Part shown: positions 47,607-60,800 of the stretch, piece after piece
How the letters are laid out: the number at the start of each line of letters is the position of its first letter
How positions within the stretch are numbered: the first letter of the stretch is position 1
Source of the DNA: Diphasiastrum complanatum
Lineage: Eukaryota > Streptophyta > Lycopodiopsida > Lycopodiales > Lycopodiaceae
Length of the DNA: 64,000 bases
Direction of reading: 5' to 3'
Assembly (NCBI GenBank): GCA_029204225.1
Contig: CM055097.1
Location: 2,573,801 to 2,637,800 of the forward strand
The notes under the pieces: generated by a model
The model's input: the letters and a program-made list of their open reading frames with translations, nothing else
Told to the model about the DNA's origin: nothing
Databases searched by the model: none
Made by a program: the position numbers and the translations under genes

Positions 47607-47758
47607 CTTGCATGTGACAGGGACAGGGATGAGGGATGGTGTGCTCCAACTGGGTCCCTCAAGGCCTTGTTCCAATATTTCTTGCATGTGATAGGGACAG
47701 GGATGAGGGATGGTGTGCTCCAACTGGGTCCCTCATGGCCTAGTTCCAATATTTCTTG
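47607..47758. repeat. 74-bp tandem duplication
   Basis: CTTGCATGTGACAGGGACAG at 47607 recurs at 47681 (period 74). The copies differ at only a few positions. Confidence 0.9.
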
Positions 47759-48299
47759 TTAAGTTGTCATCTCGTGTCTCATTGGTGAATTAAAATACTC
47801 CTCCTGCATGGTTTTGCTTCCTTGTTCTGGAATCCACAAACTCTAAAATATGGATCAAATACGTGAAATTGCTCGATACTTGTCCTAAAAGCTTATCTAT
47901 TCGCCTCGAGATGTCGACGCCTTATCTGCGTCGAGATGTTTACGATCCAGACTCCAGTAATACGATGTTATGTTTTAAAACAAGCAAACACACTAACAAA
48001 CTGTGTGTGCGCGCATTCACTGCCGCATGGGATTACTGACAATTCCGTACTGTAATTTGTATGGAGTGGTTAATAAGAAATCTACGAGTTGTCGTGGTTC
48101 CACCATCTCTGGAATCAGTTTCCATTTACCATGAATTTGTCAACATCATTAAGATTAGATGTCAAGAAGGTTTAAAGAGGGTGACGGTTCATGATCTGGA
48201 GTCTGCTTGCAACGGACCAGAACGGGAATGTGGAATACCATTAACCCTCTGTGGTGGAAGGCGGATATCAAGGGCAAGGGGCAGTTGCAGCGAATAGCT

Positions 48300-48540
48300 C
48301 CAATACGTTTTGATTCTGAAGAGAAAGTTTCGGTTTCAAGACTTCAAGATTCAATTCTCACCCTTTTCCTATTCATTTATCTATGATGAAGTTTTTTCCA
48401 TTTTCCGTTATGATTTGTTGAAAAATCAGGAAGTTGGAGGTCTTAAGAGAAAGTATCGGTTTCAAGGCTTCAAGACTCAATACTCACTCTTTTCCTTTCA
48501 TTCCTCTTGGATCTACGATCAAGTTTTTTCCAATACCGTT
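48300..48540 (+). repeat. Imperfect duplication in the leader of the kinase gene
   Basis: Two related segments (about 48313-48395 and 48445-48530) share AGAGAAAGTTTCGGTTTCAAG and a trailing TGAAGTTTTTTCC/TCAAGTTTTTTCC. They lie in an open frame (48310-48666) 5' of the kinase start, possibly a 5' UTR or upstream ORF. GAACAG|GTACGC at about 48653 could be a leader splice donor. Confidence 0.6.
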
Positions 48541-48812
48541 TCAATTGTCGGAGGATCGAGTATAGTTGCCGCGACTTTTCTTCGCTTCACGCTATCTCTG
48601 GCAATTCAGCTAGAACCTCACAAGAATAGGTACTATCCGCCGTTCAGTGAACAGGTACGCCAGTAATTTTTACCAACCAAAACATGAGCATATCACCATT
48701 CAACGTCAAGTATTAATGTCGTGCGCATTTTCTCACATGCTATCTACGAGTTGCAGTAATTAAACACGGAGCTTATACTATGCATCAGCATGCGTAAGCG
48801 CCTGCAATAATT

Positions 48813-51800
48813 ATGGACAACAGGAAGCCGGATGAATTAGAGGTAGTTTGTGATACTGTCAGATCTAACTCTATCCCTCCAACTGGTAGTCGGACATGGA
48901 AGATGTGCAGAGGAGCAGCACTTTTAAGGAATATTTTTACCGGCTGTTTTAATTTCAGCCAAAACGAGGCTTCAGTACATTGTGTTGATAAAGGGGGATT
49001 GAAGCAGGAAACGGGTGTTCAAATGCCTCGTCGGCGAACTTACTACTACAGTGTTTTTGCCGCCCGCCTTGCTCTTATGGTATCACGCTGAAATCATCTA
49101 CATGCTATGTTTTTTCTGGTGTGGCCGATGGCTCTGTTCTTTTTCTCGACCTAAATCTTTGCAACATTTGGTTTTCAAGTTATAATCGAGATATTTTTTG
49201 TTTCTGAACGTGCTACTGTTGCTGAGTATGTTATAGTTGTTTCTTAACTGCGTTCCATTGTAATTCCTTTTGCATTCCTTTTTGTTAGCATTATTTTATA
49301 GCTATCTTGTTTCGTTGTGTCTGTTCCTGCGTACGCGTGGAAGTAAACAAGGTTTCCAGTTCTTTTCTGGCAATTTGACTTAAAAACGTGTCTAATTACA
49401 AAAGTTGTAGAAACAATGAGATATAAAGTATAATAACGTTGAGAGTGTAACCCTTTTGGGACTATCAAGGTTGGGGGGATTTTTAGTCTGGGCAGGGTGG
49501 ATGGTCTGAGCGGGATGGGGTTTCTGCCACCTAATGTGTAAATGCAAGTTTATTTTTGAGTTGACAGAATTTTATGTGGACAGCCAATGAGTGGGTGGCA
49601 TATAGCACATGCACATTCCACTCATTGGTTATGTGCTATGTGGCACCCACTCATTGGCTGTTCACATGAGAGTTATGGTGAAATTTGTCAATGGTTGAAA
49701 AACACATGAAAATTTTGTTTTTGAAATATCACCAAAATATAAAGAGAAAACGAGCACTTGGTGTTAGGTTATCGGAAGTTTCCAATGTTGCAGCAGATTG
49801 CGATCTGCTGCAACATCATTCAGGAACGTTAGTGATCCGCGAACTGGATCGCAATTTATTTATTTATTTTTATTAGTATTTTTTGTGGAAAAAAGACTAA
49901 TGGCCAATTTTTTTTTTTTGATAGTTTAGTTAGTATTAAAGGAACTCGGAAATCATCAATGAATGCATAAGAAGAACAACGTATCGATAAATTGGAAAGA
50001 GGCAAAAATAACATTGCATAGAGGCTAGAGCCATATTGATCCGGTTAATTATAGATAGAGATATTGTTGGCACTGTATAATGTACTCATATTTTGTTGAG
50101 TACGTTGATTTGAGTCACGGTTTTGTCACAAGCTCTGAGATGGGTGCTTATGCTTCATAATTGTTGTCGGTTTGCTGTCATCCAGTACGGTTCCATGTGA
50201 TTTTATTTCACATAATACAGAAATAGAGATATTTGATAGAGAGGCATTGCGCCGGCTATTGATACCAAAATCCAGACTCTAAAGCCCAAGTGAGACAACC
50301 ACCAAGAAAAGTGACAAAAACTCTCGTAGGAGCTTGCTAGTTATGTAGAGTAAGATTCGAAGCATTTTTGGGTCCTTTTTTTCCAACAGAACTAGAATAA
50401 GTGCACTTTCTGTAGGGGCTTTTGGTTTCTGATTTAGTGGTGTCTAGTGCTTGTGCTATCAAGGCCATACCAAGTGGGAAAGTCAAAATTAGGAGTTGAA
50501 GGGTTGCCTTGAAGTGGCTACATACCCTAGTTGTTGGAAGTTTTTTATGTTCTGATTCCTTTCAAGTTAAGCTTCTGTTGGAGCAAATATTTTAGGATGG
50601 CTAGTCTTGGAGAGAGTTTGTTGGGTGAATCAAGAGACTTAATGGCGCTAACTACAGGATGTGGAAGTTCAAGATAGCTAACGTCTTGATGGATAAGAAT
50701 TGTTGGGAGATAGTTATGGGTAGAGAGCTTGTACTGACATCTGAACCTGAATTGAAGCGCTACATTAGCAGGAGACAGAAGGCACATAGGGTGATCAATC
50801 TTTTTGTCAAAGACAACATTATTCCTCACATTTGAATGCAAGGGATGCAATGGAAGCTTGGGGTATTCCTAAGTCTATGTGTGAGACAGGGGATTCAGCT
50901 AGGCTTGCAAAATAGGTTGCTGCATTCTTTGAAGATGGAGGCAGGTGCAACAATCAATGATAACTGATTCCTGGTAGTTCTCCTATATCATTGTATCCAT
51001 ATAGGATGAGTACTACTGAAGAGGATGAGGTGTATAGGCAACTGCAAAATTACCTTAAGATGGGCCATGATAGGCCTAGTAAATCTCCCTGGGGGGCACT
51101 TGTGCTCCTTGTTGATAAAAAAGATGGAGGTACTCGTCTTTGTGTGGACTTTAAAAAGTTGAATAAATTAACGATTAAAAACTGTTATCCTTTGCCGCGA
51201 ATGGATGAACTGGTTGATCGATTGCATGGTGCAAAGTACTTCACCAAAATCGATTTGAGATCAGGGTATCATCAGATTCTCATAAAGACTGAGGATATTG
51301 AAAAAACCGGGTTTAGAACTAGGTACGGCCATTATGAGTTTCTGGTTTTACCTTTTGGCTTGACAAATGCTCCAGCGACTTTCCAGCAGATGATGAACGA
51401 TCTTCTTCGTCCATATCTGAGAAAGTTCGTAATAGTCTACTTAGATGATATTCTCATCTATAGTAAGATCTCGGAGGAGCATGAGGAGCATCTCAGGACT
51501 GTCTTAAAGTTACTTAGACAGGAAAAGCTTTTTGCCAAGGAGTCCAAATGTGTGTTCTTCCAGAAAAGGTTGTTATATCTTGGTCACATTAGTTCGGACC
51601 ATGGGTTGGAAATTGACCCAAATAAAGTCCAACAAGTAAGTCCTTTTTGCGCTTTACGGGGTTTTTTCATAGATTCATCTTGAACTATGCATTAATTGCA
51701 TTGGCCTTGACGAATGTCCTCAGAGGGGCTAAAAGAGTTAGTCGACACAGTAAGTTCAGTACTCCAGTTACTTGGACTGAAGAGTTGAATTAGAGTTTTG

Positions 51801-54800
51801 AGAACCTTAAATACTGTGTAACTACAGCGCCTATTTTACACATAGTGGATCCTAACAAGCCGTATGTACTTGAAACGGATGCCAGTGACTATGCTATAGG
51901 CGCAGTCCTATATCAGGATGGTAGGCCGGTGGCTTTTGAAAGCAAGAAGTTGGACCCTGCTCAAAGGCGGTATTCCACCTATGACAAGGAACTTTTCACT
52001 GTCATTAATGCCCTGAAAGTTTGGAGACATTATTTGTATGGCTCCCAGTTTACTATAGTTACTGACCATCAAGCGTTAAAGTATATTAAAGATGCGGTCG
52101 ACCTTAGGGGTCGTAAGGCCAGATGTTCAGAGATGCTCCAAGAATTTCATTATGACATTGAGTACCGGAAGGGTACTTCTAATAGTGTCGCAGATGCCTT
52201 AAGCCGGATTGGAGAGGTTAATCAGTTAAGCTTTTCTGAGATCCAATCTGAGTTGTATCTGTCCTTAAGAGATTTGTGTAAGACCGATAGGTACTTCGGT
52301 CGTATTTGGCTAGACGTCCTGGCAGGTTCTTCTAGATCTAGTGATGAGCTTGGAATGCAGGATTCCAAGATTTCTCCTCAGGACAAGATACAAAGAGACT
52401 ATTCCATTAGGAATGGGTTGCTTTTCCGGAATGGAAAGGTTTGTGTGCCAGAAAATGATGATATAAGGGCCCAAATCCTGCATGAATGTCATGACAGCCC
52501 GTGTGCAGGGCACCCTGGTGCTCAAAGGACACTTGACTTAGTAAAAAGGAACTTTTACTGGCCAAATTTTAAGAGTCAGGTGGAGGCATATGTTCGCAAG
52601 TATGCGCAATGCCAAGTTAACAAAGCTGAAAGACTTAAGGCAGCTGGTTTGTTAATGCCCTTGGAAATTCCCGAAAGAAAGTGGGAAAGCATTTCCATTG
52701 ACTTTGTGGTTGGGCTACCTTGGAAGGGGAAGCAAAATGATGCCATTTGGGTAATAGTTGACAGTTTAAGTAAAATGGCGCAGTTCATACCAACCAAGCA
52801 AACTGTCAAAGCTTCTGAACTTGCACAACTTTTCGTGGAAAAGTTGTTCAGGTTGTTTGGTTTGCCGAATGACATTGTTAGTGATCGAGATCCAAAGTTC
52901 ACTGGCAAATTCTGGCAGGCGGTCTTTGAGAAATTAGAGACCACCCTAAGTTTGGGGTCATCAGATCATCCTGAATCGGATGGTCACAGACAGAGAGGAA
53001 AAACCAGTCTATGGAAGATATGCTTCGGGCATATGTTTCCAGAAGACAGTTAGATTGGGAAAGGTACCTTCCAATGATTGAGTTTGCGTATAATAGCGCA
53101 AAGCACTCAACGACGGGTTTTAGTCCATTTTCTCTGATGTATGGTTTCCAGCCTAGGGCTCCCATTTTAGTGGGCCTTAAAAGCCTCAAGGTTAAAGCAG
53201 CAGTAGATTTCCTGCATGATATGCAAGAAATGTTGCTTGTTGCTCGCGAAAACGTAAAAACGGCTCAAGATAGAGCCCAATTTTACGCTAATCAAAAGTG
53301 ACAACCTAGGGTCTATGAGGAGGGGGCTTGGGTATATCTTAGAATTCCAAAAGATTCTAAGGTACTAAGGACTGGAAAATGTCCTAAGTTATCACTTCGT
53401 TACGCAGGACCATTCCGTATAGTAAAGAAACTCCATCGGAATGCGTACCAGCTGGAATTTCCTCAAGGCGTTAAGGTTTCCTTCCTTAGATAAGAAATTT
53501 TTTAAGGAAGAGGGAATGTTAGGGACCCAACTCCCTTGGGTCCCAAACCCAGACTTGAGACTGGACGATGACTGGGCCTGTAGACTTGACCGGTGACTCG
53601 TGAACCTGCATCGTTGCCACGTGTCATGATCCAGGAGTGCACATGGCTTGGAGTCTCTCTCCTTGGAGGTATACAAGGGTAGGAGGACTCATTTGCCATC
53701 CATTCTGTCTACCTAGGAGGAGGTGGATGGAGAGCGTGTGCACGGCCAGGATGTATTGCTAGCGTGAGGCAGGAGATGGCTGAGAGCCTAGGCGGTGGTA
53801 TGGGACGCCGTCTGGGATGGAGGTCGGATCCAACTTGAAACGGTCACAGGCCAGGGCACGGTGGGTGGACTCGGATTAGGTCCTATGGCGGGGTGGAACG
53901 TGAATTGTTCAGTCTCTTGTGGTTAACTGGCACCTGGAGGTTTGCAGTAAGTAAGATTGTAACAAGTATGATGTTGCGAGTTCCTTAGGCGTCAAAGACA
54001 ACCATCGTCTGATCAGAAACTGAGGAGTCGTAGACGTCCGTGTTCTGATCAGAGTGAGTAAACAAGCGCGATCAAACAGCGATAGAGTGCATTCAATCAC
54101 AACAAGCATTTATCTACGTTATACACAAATAAAAAGCGTATTGCTGCTATATTACACTGAAACACAACAATGGCAGTCAAAACAGAATGACGACATAATT
54201 GGGAGGCTCAAATAATACGTCTCATGGACGGAGCGTCTCTTGTGATCTGTCCTGGGATGATCTATTCATAGATTGCATCCATCTATTAATTACATTCAAT
54301 GTTTGTCACCTAATTAGGCAAGCCGTTGTACTTGGAAGTATATGGCTTTTGTGAGGAACGTTGACGCGGACGAGGACGTCGCAAATTCTCTCACTTCGCA
54401 AATTTCGAGAAGTGGCTGGGAATGTTCCTCGTTAAAAAATAGACGACCTTCGGCATTTTCTCTCTTTTCGGGATTTTGCGAAAAAGCCGAAGGTGCCCTT
54501 AAAAAGTTGAAGGTGCCGTAAAAAAGGCAAAGATGTCTTTAACAGTTTAACTCTCTCGCACTTTTCGGGGAAATGCGAAGGTGTCTTTTAACAGTCTAAC
54601 CCTTAAAAATAGATGACCTTCTGGAATTTGCTCTCTTTGCATTTTTCGGGAAAATGAGCCGAAGGTGTTGAAAATAGTTAAACTTTTGAACTGTGGACAA
54701 ATTGACTTCTTCAAAATAATTGAATGGAAGAAGTCGAAGGCAAGTGTCATAGTTTTCGGGAAAGTTCAAAAAATGCGAATTGTGCGACACTGTGTGTATT

Positions 54801-57800
54801 TCTGTAGACTGTTGAAAAAGCAATGTAAATCTGCAGACTTGTTCTAAATGCAAGTTTTGTGGAAGTCCTTGAAGATGGACAAGTCTTCAATGACTTCAAG
54901 TTACTAAACTTAACATCTGAACTTGAAATTATGATGGGATTGGTTACCCTTTGCTGGAGATCAGCCGAAAGTCCGTTGTAGATGTCCTTCAAATAAATTG
55001 GCTGTCTAAGTTATGATTCCAAGGAGACAACTGTGGGCTTAATTTCCAACAAGACTCAATCTAGTAGTGACTCTCTAGAGTATTTGACGGGGAAATGTGA
55101 GCATGATGTTTATTTTTGAAAGATTTGGAGAGCAATCAAGTCAAGGGACTTTACAGATGCCCAAACGTGCATGTACAGTTGAGGGAAAGCTACTTCACAC
55201 TAGTTTTTGAGAGTAAAATATCAAAGAGTACATATGATGTTGAGGGTAAGATGTCCAAAATCACATTAGATGATGTTGATGAAAGGGTCTCCTTAATATT
55301 GAAGAATACATTTCTTGTTGGTGGTGAGACGTCCAAAAGTACATGTGGTGGTGTTGAAGACAAGGCGTCCAAAAGTATGCCTGAGAAAGGTGTCGAGATA
55401 CGACGACAAGTAAAGTCCTCCAAGGAAACACCATTGAGGATGAGTACTTCCTCTACAAAGGTAGAGCATGTGACTTGGGAGTTGATGACCAAAGGTACAT
55501 GCCACCAACTTCTTTAGGAGTGTGGTTTAAGTGCTTGACATCTGGGAATCGAAAAGACTTATGTGCTTTTGAAGTGGTAGTTCTCCTAGCTTCACATGAA
55601 AAAGGACGTCCAAATCGTATGTGATCATAAGTGCCAAGTAAATAAGGCAACGCTGGATTGTTCAAGACACAAAGGGGCCACAATTCTATGAGGGTGATCG
55701 TTGACTAATTGACCAGAATGGCTCATTTTTTTCCAACTAAGAAAACTATGGAAGCTTTCAATTTAGCAAGGTTATTTGTGGAGGATCTTTTTAAGCTTTA
55801 GGGGCTGCCAGTTGGTATTTTTAGTGATCGGGACAACAAGTCTGAGTCACTTTTGGAGGGCTTTATTTCATAGGTTGGATGCCAAGTCGAGCATGAGAGA
55901 GCATCCTCAATCGGGATGGCCAAATAGAGAATGTCAACAAAGTCTTCAAAAATATGCTAAGATAACATTGTAGTAAGAAAAAAACCAATTGGGAAGGTTC
56001 AAGTTTGGAGTTTGCATATAGTGGTGCCAAGAATTCCCTTATTGCATATAGCTCGTGGATGTTGATGTATGGTTTTCAGCCAACGTTTCTAGAAATAGTA
56101 GGGTTATAGAAACAAAGGTATATGCATCAAGGGACTTTCTTGAAGACATGAACTGAATGGTAGAATATGTTGGAGAAAGCATAAAGACGAGTTATGATAG
56201 AGCTAATGATTTAAGCATAGATGAAAAGTTGAGTTTGAGGTTAGAGACAAAGTATTTTTGAAGGTGCCTGAACCTTCAGAGACCCTATAGATTGGTAAAT
56301 GTGAAAAGTTGTCTTTGAGATATTGTGATCTGTATGTGATATTGAGAAATGGTGAGATTGCTTATGAGGTAGCTATATTAGAAGGTTGTAAAGCACATCC
56401 CATCTTTCATGTAAGCCGTCTCATATAGCCACCAGTGCTTTTGGATGAACTAGAGGGAATAGTTGATATGAGATAGAGGCATATGCATCATACTTTGTAT
56501 TACAAGTATTTGGTTAGGTTGAAGGATAATGAGCGATAAAAGTAGTAACCTCGGACTTCCAAAGTATGTTTTCTAATAATGTCTCCAAAATTCTCAAGAG
56601 GAAAGCGTTATGGCTCTTGTGTTGGCTTTGCACTTGTAAACTTTTGCATTCATTAGCAAACTTTTGCATATGTTCTGTGACTTTGCTTTTTTGCTCGTGT
56701 GTGTAAATTTTGCTCCTGTTTATTTTGAGTAGTGCTGATTGCTTAGATTGATCAAAAATCTGCTTTAGAAGCAAAATTATTGGTGTGTAGCAATAGCTAA
56801 GGAAGAAAGCTGATTGCTATTATTAGTATCTATCTTGGGATGTGTTTCTAAGTACTAAAAACAAGTCCTATTCTAGTAGTAGTACACCCACCTACATGCA
56901 TGACAAATAAAAAAATGCTTCTTGGTTTCCAAGGGGAGGCTCGAACCTGAGACCAAAGAAACTTTGGATGTCAAGCTAACCAACTGAGCCAACCCCGTTG
57001 GGCTTACAAATAAAAAAATGGCTTACTATAAATAGAAATGCCCCCTATAATAGCATGCAGGCATGGCCAAACTAACATTAAGGGGTACAAAATAAACATT
57101 AATGCCTAACACTCCCCTTTATTGTTTACTTTGTTATCTATTACTCCTAGAAGTTCTTTAAACTTTTGAAACTTTTCTTCAAGAAGTTCATGAGCATACT
57201 TAGATTGAGAAATAAATAGCCCCTGTGCTACTCTCCATACCTCAATCCCAAGAAAATATTGTAGTGAACCAAGATCTTTCATGTCGAACTCTGATGAGAG
57301 ATCTTTCTTGATATCCTATGATCTGATCCTGTGATAACAAGGTCATCCACATACATCACTACAATTAGAATATGACCATCCCTGATCAAAATATAAAGTG
57401 TAGGCTCCGAACTACTCTGAAAGCCAAGTTCCTCAAATTATGTGTCAATCCTCGTGTACCACGCCCTGGGTGCCTGCTTAAGTCCATATAGTGCTTGTCC
57501 AACTTGCAAACCTTGTCTTCATCTCCAGCTACCATGTATCCCTCTGGCTCTTCCATGTAGACTTCCTCCTCTAGAAATCCATTCAGGAATGCACTCTTGA
57601 CATCTATTTGTTGAATATCCCATCCAAACTGAGTTGCCAGTGATAAGACTGTCCTCATAGTAGTTGACTTAGCAACTGGTGCAAAAGTTTCTTCATAGTC
57701 AATCCCTTCTTGTTGAGCATAAACTTTTGCCACCAATCTTGCCTTATGTTTATCTATAGAACCATTTGATTTGTATTTACTTCTATAGACCCACTTGTAT

Positions 57801-60800
57801 CCCAATGGCCTTTTGACCTTTAGGTAATTGAACAAGTCTCCAAGTCATGTTCTTCATGATTGAGTCGTATTCCTCATAGTAGTTGACTTAGCAACTGGTG
57901 CAAAAGTTTCTTCGTAGTCAATCCCTTCTTGTTGAGCATAAACTTTTGCCACCAATCTTGCCTTATGTTTATCTATAGAACCATTTGATTTGTATTTAGT
58001 TCTATAGACCCACTTGCATCCAATGGCCTTTTGACCTATAGGTAATTGAACAAGTCTCGAAGTCATGTTCTTCATGATTGAGTCGTACTCATCCATAGCT
58101 TTCCTTCAAATGTCCTCTTTTTCAGCCTCCCTGAAAATACATGGATCCTTGGTTTCCAATACCGTGGCCATATATGGAAAGTGTACATCCCCATACTCAG
58201 ATCCTCTTGTCGATCTTGATCTTCATGTTGTTTTTCAAGCCTAGCCGATCTCCTAGTCCCTTTTGTACTGGACTCTAATGACACTATCCTTGATAGTTTC
58301 ATAATACCATCTAGGCAATCTTGGCTAGGTTGTAGGCTTGGTGACCATTTGATTGCCATTCTTCCTGTACGCGGATGATGTGGCTCTGCTTTCTACGGCT
58401 AGAGAAGGCTCATAGAGATAGTTAGATAGTCTTCATGATTTTGTACCAGATGGGGTTTGAGGGTTAGCACTATGAAGACCAAGGTTATGGTCTTCAATAC
58501 ATCCAGGTTATTCATGCAGTGACAAGAGCTTATCTTTGATGGACAACCATTGGAGGTTGTATCATCCTACACTTACTTAGGTGTCCTCTTTGCTAGTCCT
58601 GTATTTGCTATGAGATAGGTTGCTACAACTCGACTTGGGAAGGGACATGCTTCCCTTGTACAACTAGAGAGGTTCTGCTTTTGGAGATTTATTCGGGATG
58701 CCCTGAGTAAGTGTCGGCTTTTTGATACTCTTGTTACCCTTACCACGCTATATGCAACAAAGGCATGGTGTACATGTCTCTTCATTTGATTGGGCCAATA
58801 TCTCCTGCTTGCAAATCCTTATGCTGACTTGTGACATATATCCAGAGAGTCAGATTATTCCCATTGGATGAGCAGAGGTATACACAGGTAGCACTTATCT
58901 CATCTCAACATCTTCATAGTCAAGGCTTTTAGCTATCGTGGTTTTCTCAGGCTTCTCGTTTACTTGACACACTTGCATTTCTATCATGGACCTTCCATTG
59001 GGCACCCATGACTACATCAGGCGGTTCCTATATAGAGCATATTTGAGTCAAGTGTGGTAGGGACACCTCGGGGTCAAACTTGACTACTATCGGACTCACT
59101 TTTTGGAGTTGGATACAGTAGGGTTCCCAGTTCTACCACGTTATTTGGATCCAGGATCATCATTGCATGGTCTGAGGTTCATATTGGGTTGTCATTGAGA
59201 CTGGGCATTTTCAGAGTACCCACGGATTTGCCCGATGTTCTCACTATTCGAGATAAGTGTTTGAGGAGCACTTCTTATTCAGATGTCTAGTATACTATGA
59301 GATCAGGCTTGTAGGATCACTGACTCGAGGAGGCACACACTTCACAAACGGCCTCGTAGACGACGTCATCAAACACACATTACCTCTAGCCTACAGTCTC
59401 CATTACATCATTCTTCAGCAAGATTTGATGATTTTAGGATGAGCATATACATGCATACCATCACCACCATCATAGTTACATTTTGTCATTAGCATTTTTT
59501 AGATATTGGTAGCTATTAGATGGTAGCTGTTTTTAGTAGCTACACTTCGTATATGTTCATTATTGTTATCGGAGATGTTTTACACGCTCCTATTTGCACC
59601 ACACACTTGATATGTTATTTTTGTCTTATATGCCTTTTGGCATGGAAAAGACGTTAATAAAGCTTTTTTTTTTTTCTCTCTCTCTCTCTCTCTCAACCCG
59701 GGCTAGGTATAACAGAAGAACTACAAAAAAAGTACCGATGCCCACCACTCGGGCCAGGTGGAGAATATGTACATATCAGCGAAAGTAAGTGTGAACTGTC
59801 TGCTGAGTGCAGTGTACAGTGGGCCCTGATGGAGGCAAATGGTGACTACATCTGGGCTTTTTCACTTCTGCTTTGTTCTGCTTTCATTTGTAGCTGGTTT
59901 ATGGCATTTTACGGCCATGTCCTCCTTTTTTTTTTCTCTCTCTCTTGTTGTTTGTAGTCATGGTCATAACTGATATAGGAAATCTCCCTATTTTACGGAT
60001 GGTTTTAAAGCTATTCAACACAATCTAAAACAGAACACTTGTCCTCATGATTTTAATGGAGGTAAGCTCTCCTATTCGGTTTCTGCAGCAATTTTACAAT
60101 GGCTTTTAACACGGTCTTTGAAGTTTGTTGATTTAATGGTTAAAATCAAATGGAATGTTAATTTTAATCTATCCAATGCTTGACAAGGGATTTCTAGTTT
60201 AGATCTGGAGTTATAGAATGCAATCCCATAAAGACTCCCTTGTACACTATAATATCAGGTCAAATTATTCCATTTGTGGTCGAAGAACTTTGGTTAGAAG
60301 GAATAATTTCCAGGGAATTCGCCAAATTGTATCTGAAAGTTCCTTTTGCTTGACAATTTTGGATATTCCTGAAGTTTGTGGTTTTTCTTACAGGTGGTGT
60401 TGGCCGTTTTGATAGGTTTGGTAACTTTTTTGACATGGCACTTCACAACCCTGTATGCGACCAAATCAATAAAAAGCCTGGCATTCAGCTTGAGGACACA
60501 ACTTTTACAAAGACCAATCTCACGCATGTGGAACTTATTAAATGCAACTACGGATACAACAATGACACAAGTACATTTATCTGGATACATTATCAATCAG
60601 TATTCAGTGGCCAGCGATCCAAATGAGCTTGCTGATGTATGTGATGTATCTTTTTACAAGATTGTGTATCGGTATTCTTGTAATGTCTGTTGGTAGACTT
60701 GAGTAATGCCACATTGACTGGAATAGGTTATATAGAGTGATTGTTTTTATTTTCCTGCTAATTTTCATGCAAAGTGTAAGATTTCCAGTTATCTCATGTT

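Larger units (their letters stand above)
49080..50620. other. Start of kinase intron 1, no gene
   Basis: Non-coding; contains two hairpins (separate entries) and AT-rich DNA up to the copia gag fragment. Confidence 0.5.

Noticed and set aside
59740-59787. Possible exon MPTTRARW... before GTAAGT
   Set aside because: Its phase (2) would put a stop in the next exon at 60394.
60029-60061. Alternative first kinase exon (ATG at 60047, donor GAG|GTAAGC)
   Set aside because: Phase fits, but it supplies only five residues. The exon at 48813-49079 also fits in phase, has an upstream stop and completes TM1 in the way expected for AHK1.
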